NCBI RefSeq assembly: GCF_000284295.1
Contig: NC_017093.1
Location: 2,294,001-2,358,000, forward strand
Reading direction: 5' to 3'
Source: Actinoplanes missouriensis 431
GTDB taxonomy: Bacteria; Actinomycetota; Actinomycetes; Mycobacteriales; Micromonosporaceae
Length of the DNA: 64,000 bases
The notes under the pieces were generated by a model. The model ran no database searches. It had not been told where the DNA came from and was given only the letters and a program-made list of their open reading frames with translations. Both the position numbers and the translations under genes were made by a program. Position 1 is the stretch's first letter. Every line of letters starts with the position of its first letter. Positions 25,739 through 34,955 of this stretch are shown here, one piece after another.

Positions 25739-27031
25739 TCAGCTCGCCGCGAGCCAGCGAACCATCCGTTCCCGGGTCGCGGCCCGGCTCCCGGCCGGCT
25801 CCTCGACCACGAGCCGCTCCCGGGCGAACAGCCTGATCAGGTCGTGGAATCGGTACCGGTCGGCGCCCTCGTGCTGGAGCAGCCCCAGCTCGACCAGCTC
25901 GTCGAGCCGGTCCGACGCGTCGTCCGGGTCGTATCCGGCCAGCACCCCGGCGAGGGGCGCGGTGAAGCCGGCCTCCGGGACGTGCGCGAGCCGCCGGAAC
26001 AGCGCCCGGCCCTCCCGGGAGAGCTGCGCGTGCGACAGCGCGAACGCGGCCGCCACCCCGGTGTCGCCGGTGTGCAGGTTCGCGAGCCGCCGGTCGGCGT
26101 CGGCGAGCCGCGCCACCAGGGTGCCGACGGTCCAGGCCGGCCGGTTCGCCAGCCGGGTGCCGGCGATCCGCAGGGCCAGCGGGAGATGGCCGCAGAGCCG
26201 GGCCAGCGCGGCCACGTCGCCGGCCGCGGCCGGATCGGCGGCCTGCCCGGCGATGGCCCGCAGCAGCGCGGCGGACTCGGCCGGCGCAAACGGCGCGAGC
26301 GCGATCCGCAGCACGCCCTCCAGGCCGCCCAGCATCCGGCGGCTGGTCACCAGGACCAGTCCGGGCCCGGCACCGGGCAGCAGCGGGCGCAGCTGCGCCT
26401 CGTCCGCGACGTTGTCGAGCACCAGCAGGCAGCGCCGGTCCCGCAGGATCGCGCGCAGCTGGCTGCACCGCTCGCCGACGCCGGCGGCGATCCGGCGCGG
26501 GTTCACCGCGAGGGCCCGCAGCAGCAGACCGGCCACTTCGCCGGCGTCCGGCGGCTCCGGGTCGACGCCGCGCAGGTCCAGGTGGAGACAGCCGTCCGGG
26601 AAGCCGTCCCGCAGCAGCTCGGCGGAGCGGACCGCCAGCGCGGTCTTGCCGATGCCGGGCTCCCCGTGCACCAGCACGATCGGCACCGGGCCGGGCCGTC
26701 CGACGGCCGAGGCAACCCGCCGGACCAGGTCGAGTTCCGACGCCCGGCCGACGAAATCGGTCACCGCCCGGGGCGGCTCGCCCAGGCGCGGGCGGGCGCC
26801 GGCGGTGTGCATCCGCAGCGCGCGCGCATCGCCGGCGAGCCGCTCGTGCTCGGCGGCGGTCATGCCGAGAGCGACCGACAGCGCGGTGAGCGTCCGCGGC
26901 TGCGGCGCCCGGATGTGTCCCCGTTCCAGGTCGCTGATCGCCCGGACGCTGACGCCGGACGACTCCGACAGCTGTTCCATGGTCAGCCCGGCGGTCTGCC
27001 GAGCCTGACGGAGCCGCTTCCCCAAAGGCAT
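25739..27031 (-). CDS. XRE-type regulator with NB-ARC ATPase domain
   Basis: A 430-residue protein: an N-terminal XRE helix-turn-helix (GLTMEQLSESSGVSVRAISDLERGHI), then an NB-ARC NTPase with Walker A GEPGIGKTAL near residue 125 and Walker B CLLVLDNVADE, a GLPLAL-like motif (CGHLPLALRIAG), and a winged-helix end (LVELGLLQHEGADRYRFHDLIRLFARE). These STAND-type regulators are frequent in Streptomyces-like genomes and often control nearby secretion or secondary-metabolism genes. It lacks the TPR tail of AfsR. The downstream hydrolases are the obvious candidate targets. Confidence 0.85.
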   Translation of the reverse strand: MPLGKRLRQARQTAGLTMEQLSESSGVSVRAISDLERGHIRAPQPRTLTALSVALGMTAAEHERLAGDARALRMHTAGARPRLGEPPRAVTDFVGRASELDLVRRVASAVGRPGPVPIVLVHGEPGIGKTALAVRSAELLRDGFPDGCLHLDLRGVDPEPPDAGEVAGLLLRALAVNPRRIAAGVGERCSQLRAILRDRRCLLVLDNVADEAQLRPLLPGAGPGLVLVTSRRMLGGLEGVLRIALAPFAPAESAALLRAIAGQAADPAAAGDVAALARLCGHLPLALRIAGTRLANRPAWTVGTLVARLADADRRLANLHTGDTGVAAAFALSHAQLSREGRALFRRLAHVPEAGFTAPLAGVLAGYDPDDASDRLDELVELGLLQHEGADRYRFHDLIRLFARERLVVEEPAGSRAATRERMVRWLAAS

Positions 27032-27075
27032 ACCTGAAACCTAGGAAAAGCGGTGCGACGCTCGCGTACGTAGAA

Positions 27076-29754
27076 CTATGTATTCCGCAACGCCCGGGCC
27101 AGCTCGGCACGCGACCGGATGCCCAGTTTCGGGTAGATCCGGGAGAGATGGGTGCTCACCGTCCGCGGCGACAGGAACAGCCGCTCGCCGATCTCCTGGT
27201 TGCTCAGCCCCTCGGCGGCCAGCCGCGCGATCTGCGTCTCCTGCGGGGTCAGACCGGTGGTGGCGTCGGACGGCTTGCGCAACGACTCGCCGGAGGCGCG
27301 CAGCTCGGCCCGGGAACGGTCGGCCCACGCCGTCGCGCCCAGCGCGTCGAACGTCGCGGCAGCCGCCCGCAGGAACGGCCGGGAGTCAGCGGGCCGGCGA
27401 CGGCGGCGCAACCAGGTCCCGTACGCGTGCTGCCGCCGTGCCTGCTCGAAGGCCCAGCCGGTCAGATCCTCGCCGACCGCCTTCTCCCACGCCTCGGCGC
27501 TGTCGGCGAGCACGGCGTGCGCGTACCCGAGCCCGGCCAGCAGCGCCGGATGCCCGGACTCCTCGGCGATCGGGACCAGCTCCTCGACGATCCGGCGCAG
27601 CCCGGTGGTGGCACCGCAACCGGCCGCCGCCTCGGCCAGATGCCCGACGAGGAACAGCCCGGTGCCGAGGTGGCAGGAGTCGTCCGCGGGGTCGAAGACC
27701 CGGCGCAGCTCGGCGAACGCCTCCGCCGGGCGGCCGGCCGCGAGCGCCGCGAGACCGCGGATCTGGCGGACGCCGGCCAGCAGCGGATTGCGGCCGAGCG
27801 GCAGCAGCACCGCCTCGGTGGCGGCCGCCCGCCTCTCCGCCTCGGCGAGGTCGCCGCTCAGCGCCGCGGCCGCCCCGGCGACGGTCCACGCGGTCGGCAC
27901 CCAGTTGCGGTGGCCGCCCCGGACGGCGAACGCCTCGCCCTCGGGCAGCACCGGCAGGGCGGTGCGGACGTCACCGAGGTAGATCGCGTGCGACGCCTGG
28001 ATGATCTGCGCTCGATAGAGGACGCCGAGGCGGCCCTGCGCGCGCAGCCCGACCACCGCCGCCGCGTTGAACTCGCTCGCCATCGGCAGGTCACCCGTCG
28101 TGCCGGCGCCCAGGCCGAGCTGATAGGTGGTGTACGGGTCGGTCCCGGCGGAGACCAGCAGTTCCCGGAGCCGGCGGCGGCAGTCCGCACCGCGGCTGAT
28201 CGGCGCGATCAGCGCGAGCTGCGCCGGGAGCAGCGGGTCGTCCGACACCGTCATCGCCTGATCAACAGCGGCCACGAGTCGCGCCACGACGGCCGGGTCG
28301 GGCTCGGCGAAGTAGGTGCGCAGGGCGATCATGTCGAGCAGGTTCGCGGCCCGCCCGGTGTCGCCGGCCGCGACCTGCGCCTCGATCGCCGCGGCCAGGG
28401 TGGTCAGCCGGTCGCTGCCGGACCAGCGGTTGCCGTGCAGCATCTCCAGCAGGAACTCGTACGCCGCGCGGTCGGCCGGGGCCAGCTCGTGCGGCCGGAT
28501 CTCCCCGAGCAGCCTGCTGTTCGCCACGTCGTCGCCCTGCTCGGACGCCATGTCCACGGCGGCGAGCAGCCGGCTGCCGCGGGCCGCGGGGTCCTCACTG
28601 AGGCGTGCCGCCTGCTCGAAAGCAGTCATCGCGATGCCGGCGACCTGCCGCCGACCGGCCTGGAACGCGGTTTCGGTCAGCTCCCGGGCCAGTTCCTCGT
28701 CGGGACCGTTCGCGGCGGCCGCCCGGTGCCAGAGGCCGCGTTCCGGATGGTTCGCGAGGATCTCGGCGAGCGCCGCGTGCACCCGCCGGCGCTGCATCAG
28801 CGTCACCGACTGGGAGAGCGCGGAGCGGAGCAGCGGGTGCCGGAACCGCACCCGCAGCCGGTCGTCCATCTGCACCAGACGGGTCGCGACGGCCGGGTCG
28901 ATGTCCTCGTGGCGGACCGTGCGGGGCTCCACGAGACGGCAGGCGCGCACGATCTCGTCCAGGTCGTCGCCGTCGTCCAGCGCCATGACCAGCAACAGTG
29001 ACCGGGTCACCGGCGGCAGCTCGGCGACCAGCCCGGAGAACGTGCGTTCCAGGCGCTCGCTCAGCGGCACCCGGTTCGGCAGCAGCACGGACGGGCCGGA
29101 CCGGGCGGCCGCCTCGCCGAGCTCGACGACGCCGAGCGGGTTGCCCTGCGCCGCCTCCAGCACCTGATCGGCGACGGACGGCGCGAGGTCCGGCGCCACC
29201 CGGCGCAGCAGCTCCGCCGCGTCACTCGCGTCCAGCGGCTCCAGGCGTACCTCGGGGAGGCCCGCGCTCGCCAGCCGCCGGCTCACGTCCCGGCCGTCAC
29301 GGGCGGTCAGGACCATCGCCGCGCGGTCGGCGCCGAGCCGCCGCGCGGCGAACGCGAGCGTCTCCCAGCTCGCCTCGTCCAGCCACTGCAGGTCCTCGAC
29401 CGTGATCAGGACCGGGGTGTCGTGCGCGTTCACGACGTCGAGCAGGGCCGCCGCCGCGCGGAACGGCAGCGTGTCCGGCGAGCCGAGGATCGTCACGGCG
29501 GTCCCGGCCAGGTCCGGCACGGCACGCAGGAGGCGATGCAGACCCGCGTACGGGATGTGCACCTCGGCCTGCACCCCGGCCGTCCCGAGCACCCGCAGGC
29601 CACCGGCGCCGGCGAGATCGGCGGCATGGCTGAGCAGCGTCGACTTGCCGATCCCGGCCTCGCCGCGCAGCACCAGCGCGCCGCCGTCACCGGCCACGGC
29701 GCCGCCGAGCAGATCGGCGAGCGTGCTGATCTCCGATCGGCGGCCAAGAATCAC
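27076..29754 (-). CDS. Large LuxR-family (LAL) ATPase regulator
   Basis: An 892-residue LAL-type activator. An N-terminal AAA/STAND ATPase carries Walker A GEAGIGKST at residues 31-39 and ITVEDLQWLDEASWE as the Walker B region. A long helical, TPR-like middle is typical of MalT/LAL proteins. The C-terminal LuxR helix-turn-helix is LTPQETQIARLAAEGLSNQEIGERLFLSPRTVSTHLSRIYPKLGIRSRAELARAL. LAL proteins are often pathway-specific activators of secondary-metabolite clusters, but no such cluster adjoins it. Its stop is 45 bp before the XRE/NB-ARC gene start on the same strand. Confidence 0.92.
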   Translation of the reverse strand: MILGRRSEISTLADLLGGAVAGDGGALVLRGEAGIGKSTLLSHAADLAGAGGLRVLGTAGVQAEVHIPYAGLHRLLRAVPDLAGTAVTILGSPDTLPFRAAAALLDVVNAHDTPVLITVEDLQWLDEASWETLAFAARRLGADRAAMVLTARDGRDVSRRLASAGLPEVRLEPLDASDAAELLRRVAPDLAPSVADQVLEAAQGNPLGVVELGEAAARSGPSVLLPNRVPLSERLERTFSGLVAELPPVTRSLLLVMALDDGDDLDEIVRACRLVEPRTVRHEDIDPAVATRLVQMDDRLRVRFRHPLLRSALSQSVTLMQRRRVHAALAEILANHPERGLWHRAAAANGPDEELARELTETAFQAGRRQVAGIAMTAFEQAARLSEDPAARGSRLLAAVDMASEQGDDVANSRLLGEIRPHELAPADRAAYEFLLEMLHGNRWSGSDRLTTLAAAIEAQVAAGDTGRAANLLDMIALRTYFAEPDPAVVARLVAAVDQAMTVSDDPLLPAQLALIAPISRGADCRRRLRELLVSAGTDPYTTYQLGLGAGTTGDLPMASEFNAAAVVGLRAQGRLGVLYRAQIIQASHAIYLGDVRTALPVLPEGEAFAVRGGHRNWVPTAWTVAGAAAALSGDLAEAERRAAATEAVLLPLGRNPLLAGVRQIRGLAALAAGRPAEAFAELRRVFDPADDSCHLGTGLFLVGHLAEAAAGCGATTGLRRIVEELVPIAEESGHPALLAGLGYAHAVLADSAEAWEKAVGEDLTGWAFEQARRQHAYGTWLRRRRRPADSRPFLRAAAATFDALGATAWADRSRAELRASGESLRKPSDATTGLTPQETQIARLAAEGLSNQEIGERLFLSPRTVSTHLSRIYPKLGIRSRAELARALRNT

Positions 29755-29772
29755 CCGGTCATCCTAAAGAGA

Positions 29773-30681
29773 TCAGGCTCGTCGGCCGAACCCCAGTTTC
29801 GTGCCGCGGGACACCGCGACGCCGGCCAGGCAGAGGACGCCGCCGGCCAGGGTGATCCAGCCGGGCACCTCGCCGAGCAGCAGCCAGGACAGCACGACCA
29901 CGACGGCGGGCACCGCGTACGTCGTCGAGCCCATCTTGCCGGCGGTCGTGCGGGCCAGCGCGTACGCCCAGGTGGTGAATGCGATGGCGGTCGGGAAGAC
30001 GCCCAGATAGATCACGTTGAGCGTGGCGCTCAGCGGCGCCGCGCGCACGTCCGCGACGAGCTGGCCGGCGAACGGCAGGCACGCGAGCGCGCCGATCACA
30101 GCGCCGAACGTGGTGGCCTGCAGCGCGGACGCGTGCCGCAGCGCGGGTTTCTGGGCGACGACGCCCGCCGCGTACGTGATCGCGGCGACCAGGCAGAGCA
30201 GCACACCGAGCACGGGGGAGTGCCCGCCGCCGGACATCGACAGTCCGACGACGACCGTGCCGGCGAACGAGACGGCGATCCCGGCGAGCAGCCGCGGCGG
30301 GAAGCCCTCGCCGAGGAACACGCCCGCGAGCAGCGCCATGATGGCCGGGCCGACGTTGACGACGAGCGCCGCGGTGCCCGCGTCGACGAGCTCCTCACCC
30401 CAGTTCAGCGCGACCATGTAGCAGCCGAACCAGAGCACGCCGGAGATCGCGATGCCCGGCCACGCGGCCCGCGGCGGCAGGCCCTGCCGCCGCAGCGCAA
30501 GAAAGATCAACAAGACGATCGCGCCGGTCAGCAGCCGGCCGAGCGCGAGCGAGCCCGGTGCGAAGTGCGGGGCCGCGGCGCGGATGCCGACGAAGGCGGA
30601 CGCCCAGAGGACGACCGTGACGCTCGCCGCGGCGACCGCACTGCTCGGGACGCGGACGGACCGCTCGGACAGCAGACTCAT
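29773..30681 (-). CDS. EamA-family (DMT superfamily) transporter
   Basis: A 302-residue inner-membrane protein with ten predicted helices in two EamA repeats: VTVVLWASAFVGIRAA at the start of the first, and LVAAITYAAGVVAQKPAL at the start of the second. Glu before the end of repeat helices (GEELVDAGTAALV, LLLGEVPGWITLAGG) is family-typical. EamA proteins export amino acids, metabolites or drugs; the substrate is not predictable. ATG 30681 is used; an in-frame GTG at 30696 is possible. It lies just upstream of the LAL regulator on the same strand. Confidence 0.87.
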   Translation of the reverse strand: MSLLSERSVRVPSSAVAAASVTVVLWASAFVGIRAAAPHFAPGSLALGRLLTGAIVLLIFLALRRQGLPPRAAWPGIAISGVLWFGCYMVALNWGEELVDAGTAALVVNVGPAIMALLAGVFLGEGFPPRLLAGIAVSFAGTVVVGLSMSGGGHSPVLGVLLCLVAAITYAAGVVAQKPALRHASALQATTFGAVIGALACLPFAGQLVADVRAAPLSATLNVIYLGVFPTAIAFTTWAYALARTTAGKMGSTTYAVPAVVVVLSWLLLGEVPGWITLAGGVLCLAGVAVSRGTKLGFGRRA

Positions 30682-30724
30682 GCCGGAAGCAAACACTGTC
30701 CGGCGGCCCGTCGGCTAGCGGAAT

Positions 30725-31111
30725 TCAGACCTCGAGGTCGCCGTCCATCACCGGCTGCGGAACATCGCGCAGGTGACGGTTGTGCCGCGGCTCCTGCTTG
30801 CTCTTGGAGTCGTTGAGGCGGCGGCGCAGGTCGTCGCGGGCGTCCATGACGGCCGCGTGCAGGTCCTCCTCGGAGGACGTCGTGACGATCTCCTCCCGGC
30901 CGGCGATCCGGCAGATCAGCGAGACGTGTTGCCCACGTGCGCCGCGGTCCTTCACCGACAGCTCCAGGTCCGTGGCGTCCGCGTGGAATCCGGCGAGCCG
31001 GGCGTCCAGCGTGCTGAACAACTCGGCGATCCAATTCCGGTCACCCTGGGAGAATCCGGCACCCAGGCGCAGGCATTCCTCAACGGTGGCCGGGTTGGCG
31101 ACGGCAGTCAT
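30725..31111 (-). CDS. HPF/RaiA-like ribosome-associated protein
   Basis: A 128-residue protein; ATG 31111 follows GGAGG four bases upstream. The core (LELSVKDRGARGQHVSLICRIAGREEIVTTSSEEDLHAAVMDARDDLRRRL) follows the sigma-54-modulation/HPF pattern: strand, strand, then a helix ending in paired Arg that in homologues contacts 16S rRNA. The C-terminal extension is short and basic, lacking the dimerisation domain of long HPF. It may bind idle ribosomes, but the match is partial and the role is tentative. Confidence 0.55.
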   Translation of the reverse strand: MTAVANPATVEECLRLGAGFSQGDRNWIAELFSTLDARLAGFHADATDLELSVKDRGARGQHVSLICRIAGREEIVTTSSEEDLHAAVMDARDDLRRRLNDSKSKQEPRHNRHLRDVPQPVMDGDLEV

Positions 31112-31367
31112 CTGACCTCCTCGATCAGGCGAAACGGGACGTAGTCCTCGTACCCAAGAGATCGAGTTCCAATCCGCGCGCCTCGTCACATCGGGGGGAT
31201 CACGCCGGCCGGTATCCCGGAGAGCCGAACGTGCCACGTTCGCGGGAAGGGGACGCCACGACATGAAGCTGTGAAAAACGGTGTCCCAGCGGCACCAGCG
31301 GCATCAGCGGGACCCGCGTCGCGCCAGCTGATCGGGGGCGTGAACCGGGGCGGTAACCTCGGGCGCC

Positions 31368-34259
31368 ATGCGACCGTCCACCGTCCTCTCCGTTCTTGCC
31401 GAGCTGGCGCCCGCCGCTGCCGAGCGGACGCTGGACGTCACCCGGGGGTCGCAGGCGCTGGTCTGGCTCGACGCCGCGGAGAAGGCGCCCCGCAAGGCCG
31501 CCGTCGATCGGCTCGCGGCGCTCGACGCGCTGCACCGGGAGGAGCGGATCCTGCACCGCGGCTGGGGCTTCCTCGCCGGCACGCACCTGATCGACGGCCG
31601 AACCAGGAAGATCCGGGTTCCCCTGCTCAGCCAGCCGGTCCGGCTCGAGCGCGCTCTCGGCGGCTATCGGATCGCGCCGGCCGGCGACCTGGAGATCACC
31701 CCGCTGATCGAGGACCGGGACCTGGCCGCCGCCATGGAAGCCGCGCCGGGTCTCGCCGCGCCCGGCTGGCTGGACGCGATCGGTAGCCGGGCCTGGCTCC
31801 GCGCGGCGGCTGAGGCGACGGGTCTGCCGTTCGAGACGGTGACCGATGCGGGTCACCGGCTGCCGAAGGACCGGCTGGTGCTGGTGGCGGCGGCCGCGCT
31901 CTACGTGGCCCGAGACGTGTTCGGCGTCGGGCTCAGCGACAGTCTGCGCAGCTGGGCGGGCCGTGACCTGACCGGAACGGCGCTGGCCGCGATGTATGCC
32001 GACGGTGGCTCGGCGGACATCGGGCACGACGACGACCCTGTCCTGTCGCCACTCCCGCTCAGCGACGACCAGGGCCGCGTCGTCGCCCGGGCCCGTACCG
32101 CGCCGATCACCGTGGTCTCCGGTCCGCCCGGCAGCGGCAAGAGCCACACCGTCGTCGCGGCCGCGCTGGAAGTGGTGCACCGAGGTGGATCCGTGCTCGT
32201 CGCGACGCAGTCGCCGCATGCCGCTGAGGTTCTCGCCGGGCTGCTGAGCCGTTATCCGGGGCCGGCGCCGGTGCTGTTCGGCGACGCGGCCGGCCGTGCC
32301 GATCTCGAGGCGGAGCTGACGGCGGGCGCGGAACAGGGTGCGAGCGCCGAGCGGTTACGCGCCGGCCAGGCGCGGGTCGAGGCCGCGATTGCGGGGGTAC
32401 GGTCCGAGCGCACCGCCCTCACCGAAGCTCTCCGGCAGGAACGCCGCGCCGCCGAGCTGACCGATTATGAACCTCTGCTCCCGGAGTTGGCCGCCGATGT
32501 GCCGGGCGCCTTCCGCGAGGACGTCGACCCGGTGATCGTCGCGGAGCTGCTCGCCACCGAGATCACCGGCGGATGGTGGTCGCGCCGGAGGGCCCGCGCC
32601 GCCCGCCGGCAAGCACTGCGGATGCTCGGGCTTCCTCGCGACGCCCTCGACGGGACGCAGCAGAACGACGGAACGCAGCAGGACGACGGGACGCGAGGAG
32701 ACGTACCCGGGAACGGCCTTCGCAAAGGCGTACCACGGGAAAGGGTGACCGAAGCTCTTGCCGCAGCCGCCGCGCAGCGTGCCGCGGGCCGTCTCGCCGC
32801 TACCGGCGGCACCCGGCTGGAGTCGCACTGGGCCGCCCTGCACGCCGCCGAGGATGCGCTGCGGGAAGCGGTGGGTGACGCGATGCGGGACGCGGCCCGG
32901 AGCGTGAAACGGTGGGACCGGGACGCTCGGCGGGCCGCGGGTGCGCTGGCCGGAGCGTTGCGGGCCGGCCGGAACCGCCGCCGTGAGCTGCTCGCCCAGC
33001 TGGACGCCCGGCCGCTGGTCCGCGCGCTTCCGCTGTGGATCGGAACGGTCGCCGACGTCGAGGATCTGCTGCCGCCGGAGCCCGGGCTCTTCGACCTCGT
33101 GGTGATCGACGAGGCGTCGCACGTGGACCAGATCCGCGCCGCTCCGGTGCTGGCCCGGGCCCGCCGCGCGCTCGTGGTGGGTGATCCGCGGCAGTTGCGG
33201 TTCGTGTCGTTCGTCAGTGACGTGGACGTCGCCGAGGTGCTGTCCCGGCACGGCGCGGACGAGCGGCTCGACGTGCGGCGGGTGAGCACCTACGACCTGG
33301 CCGCCGGGGAGGCGCCGGTGACCTGGCTGTCCTCGCACTACCGCAGCGTGCCGCACCTGATCGGGTTCTCGGCGCACCGGTTCTACGGGGATCGGGTCGC
33401 GGTGATGACGCGCAATCCGGCCGCCGACGCCGACGACGCGATCGAGGTGGTCCGGGCCGACGACGAGATCGCGGCGGCGGTGCGTGCCGTGGGTGAGCTC
33501 GCCGACGCCGGGCACCGCGGGATCGGCGTGATCAGCCCCTTCCGCGCGCAGGCGGAGGCGCTCGAGTCGGCGCTGCTCACGGCGTTTCCGGCGGAGAAGA
33601 TCGAGGATCTGAGGGTACGGGTGGGAACCGTCCACGCGTTCCAGGGCAGCGAAGCGGACGCGGTCGTGGTGTCGCTCGGCCTGGCCGACGCCGACGCGGT
33701 GGGCCGGCGGCGATTCGTCACGGATCCGCAGCTGTTCAACGTGATGATCACGCGGGCGCGCCGCAGGATGGTGGTGGTGAGCGCGCTGAGCGGGGCGGAC
33801 GGTCTGCTGGGGGAGTACCTGGAGTGGGCAGCCGGGCCGCCTGAGCGCGCCGGGCTCGAAGGCGCGGTCGACCTGCGAGACCTCGCTGCGAGCCGCCAGG
33901 AATCGCCCTCCATCGCCGGTTGGGCGGGTTCGCTCGCCGCTGAGTTGCAGCGGATCGGTGTGCCGGTACGCGCCGGATACGCCGTCGGGCCGTGGCGCAT
34001 CGATCTCGTCGCGGGTTCGCCGGAACGGTTCGCCGGCGTGATCTGCGGCGTCCATCCCGAGCACCTGGCCCGGCAGGCGGCGCTGCACCGGGCCGGCTGG
34101 CAGCTGATCGACGCGTTCCCGTCGCGGTGGGGCGGTGACCCGAAGCGGGCCGCCCTGGAGATCGCCGCGGCGGTGCGCCCGGCGCTTGAATCCGACACTC
34201 GCTGTGACGAATCGCTCACCGAGCGGGGTGACGAATCGACATCCCTCCACCTAGGGTGA
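31368..34259 (+). CDS. Superfamily 1 (Upf1-like) helicase with C-terminal nuclease-like domain
   Basis: A 963-residue protein. Walker A GPPGSGKSHT is near residue 255, preceded by the Q-motif-like LSDDQGRVVARA. Motif II is VVIDEASHVDQI near 580, motif III VVGDPRQL, then TWLSSHYRSVPHLIGF, and motifs V/VI appear as RVGTVHAFQGSEADAVV and NVMITRARRRMVV. This is the SF1B Upf1/DNA2-like layout. The last ~110 residues (GYAVGPWRIDLVAGS, then LHRAGWQLIDAFPSRWGGDP) resemble Vsr/DUF559-type nucleases, but the second acidic site is not convincing. Spacing of six bases to the DUF6817 gene suggests co-transcription. Confidence 0.82.
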   Translation: MRPSTVLSVLAELAPAAAERTLDVTRGSQALVWLDAAEKAPRKAAVDRLAALDALHREERILHRGWGFLAGTHLIDGRTRKIRVPLLSQPVRLERALGGYRIAPAGDLEITPLIEDRDLAAAMEAAPGLAAPGWLDAIGSRAWLRAAAEATGLPFETVTDAGHRLPKDRLVLVAAAALYVARDVFGVGLSDSLRSWAGRDLTGTALAAMYADGGSADIGHDDDPVLSPLPLSDDQGRVVARARTAPITVVSGPPGSGKSHTVVAAALEVVHRGGSVLVATQSPHAAEVLAGLLSRYPGPAPVLFGDAAGRADLEAELTAGAEQGASAERLRAGQARVEAAIAGVRSERTALTEALRQERRAAELTDYEPLLPELAADVPGAFREDVDPVIVAELLATEITGGWWSRRRARAARRQALRMLGLPRDALDGTQQNDGTQQDDGTRGDVPGNGLRKGVPRERVTEALAAAAAQRAAGRLAATGGTRLESHWAALHAAEDALREAVGDAMRDAARSVKRWDRDARRAAGALAGALRAGRNRRRELLAQLDARPLVRALPLWIGTVADVEDLLPPEPGLFDLVVIDEASHVDQIRAAPVLARARRALVVGDPRQLRFVSFVSDVDVAEVLSRHGADERLDVRRVSTYDLAAGEAPVTWLSSHYRSVPHLIGFSAHRFYGDRVAVMTRNPAADADDAIEVVRADDEIAAAVRAVGELADAGHRGIGVISPFRAQAEALESALLTAFPAEKIEDLRVRVGTVHAFQGSEADAVVVSLGLADADAVGRRRFVTDPQLFNVMITRARRRMVVVSALSGADGLLGEYLEWAAGPPERAGLEGAVDLRDLAASRQESPSIAGWAGSLAAELQRIGVPVRAGYAVGPWRIDLVAGSPERFAGVICGVHPEHLARQAALHRAGWQLIDAFPSRWGGDPKRAALEIAAAVRPALESDTRCDESLTERGDESTSLHLG

Positions 34260-34265
34260 TGGGAC

Positions 34266-34802
34266 ATGAGCGATGACGTCGATGTGCGGGCATGGCTGCA
34301 GGAGCGCGGAACGGACACTGTCCGGCACCCGGGAGGGACGCTCTACCAGCACCTTTGCCGAGTCTCCGAGCACCTGTCCGAAGTCGGTCACCGGCCCGAG
34401 GTGCAGGCGGCCGGCCTGACCCACGCGGCGTACGGCACCGACGGTTTCGATCTGGCCCTGCTCTTCTGGCAACAGCGCGACGAGTTGCGGGGGCTCGTCG
34501 GGGATGAGGCCGAGGAGCTGGTCTATCTGTACGGTTCGTGCGACCGCGACCGCACCTGGCTGACGCTGCCGCGGGCCGGTGAGGTGACCGATCGGTTCAC
34601 CGGGACGGTGCGGACGCTGGAGGCCGACCGGCTCACCGAGTTCGTCGACCTGAGTCTGGTGAACGAACTGGACGTGCTGCACCAGAATCCCGGCATCCTG
34701 GAGCGCAACCGGGCGTATTTCACTGCCCTGTTCACGGCGTGGGAGCCGGTGGTCTCGGAGCCGCTGGTCAAGGAGATCCACAACGTCCTCGGCCGGGTCT
34801 GA
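34266..34802 (+). CDS. DUF6817-like protein (HD-like fold)
   Basis: A 178-residue cytoplasmic protein. HPGGTLYQHLCRVSEHLSEVG and VQAAGLTHAAYGTDGFD carry the paired His/His-Asp-like positions of the DUF6817 family, which looks like a metal-binding HD-type domain. The activity is not known. It follows the SF1 helicase by six bases with a GGGTGATGGGA leader, so it is probably made with it, and is convergent with the FGGY kinase across a hairpin repeat. Confidence 0.65.
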   Translation: MSDDVDVRAWLQERGTDTVRHPGGTLYQHLCRVSEHLSEVGHRPEVQAAGLTHAAYGTDGFDLALLFWQQRDELRGLVGDEAEELVYLYGSCDRDRTWLTLPRAGEVTDRFTGTVRTLEADRLTEFVDLSLVNELDVLHQNPGILERNRAYFTALFTAWEPVVSEPLVKEIHNVLGRV

Positions 34803-34885
34803 GGCGGCCGGGGGCTATCTCGGCGGGCGGTGAGCGCCGTTTCCGCGTGAGTTGGACGCCCACGGTGAGTCCGCCACCCTCCCGG

Positions 34886-34936
34886 GCCGTAGCTCAGGCA
34901 TGTGATCAAGCCCGGGTAGCCGCGCTGGGCTACGGC
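34886..34936. repeat. GCCGTAGC/GCTACGGC palindromic element, copy 1
   Basis: Arms GCCGTAGC (34886-34893) and GCTACGGC (34929-34936) are perfect inverses around about 35 bases. The same arms occur at 53355-53405, 53946-53997 and 54009-54058. Its place between convergent genes would allow it to act as a terminator. Confidence 0.6.
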
Positions 34937-34955
34937 TCGAGGGCGGTGGGACTGC

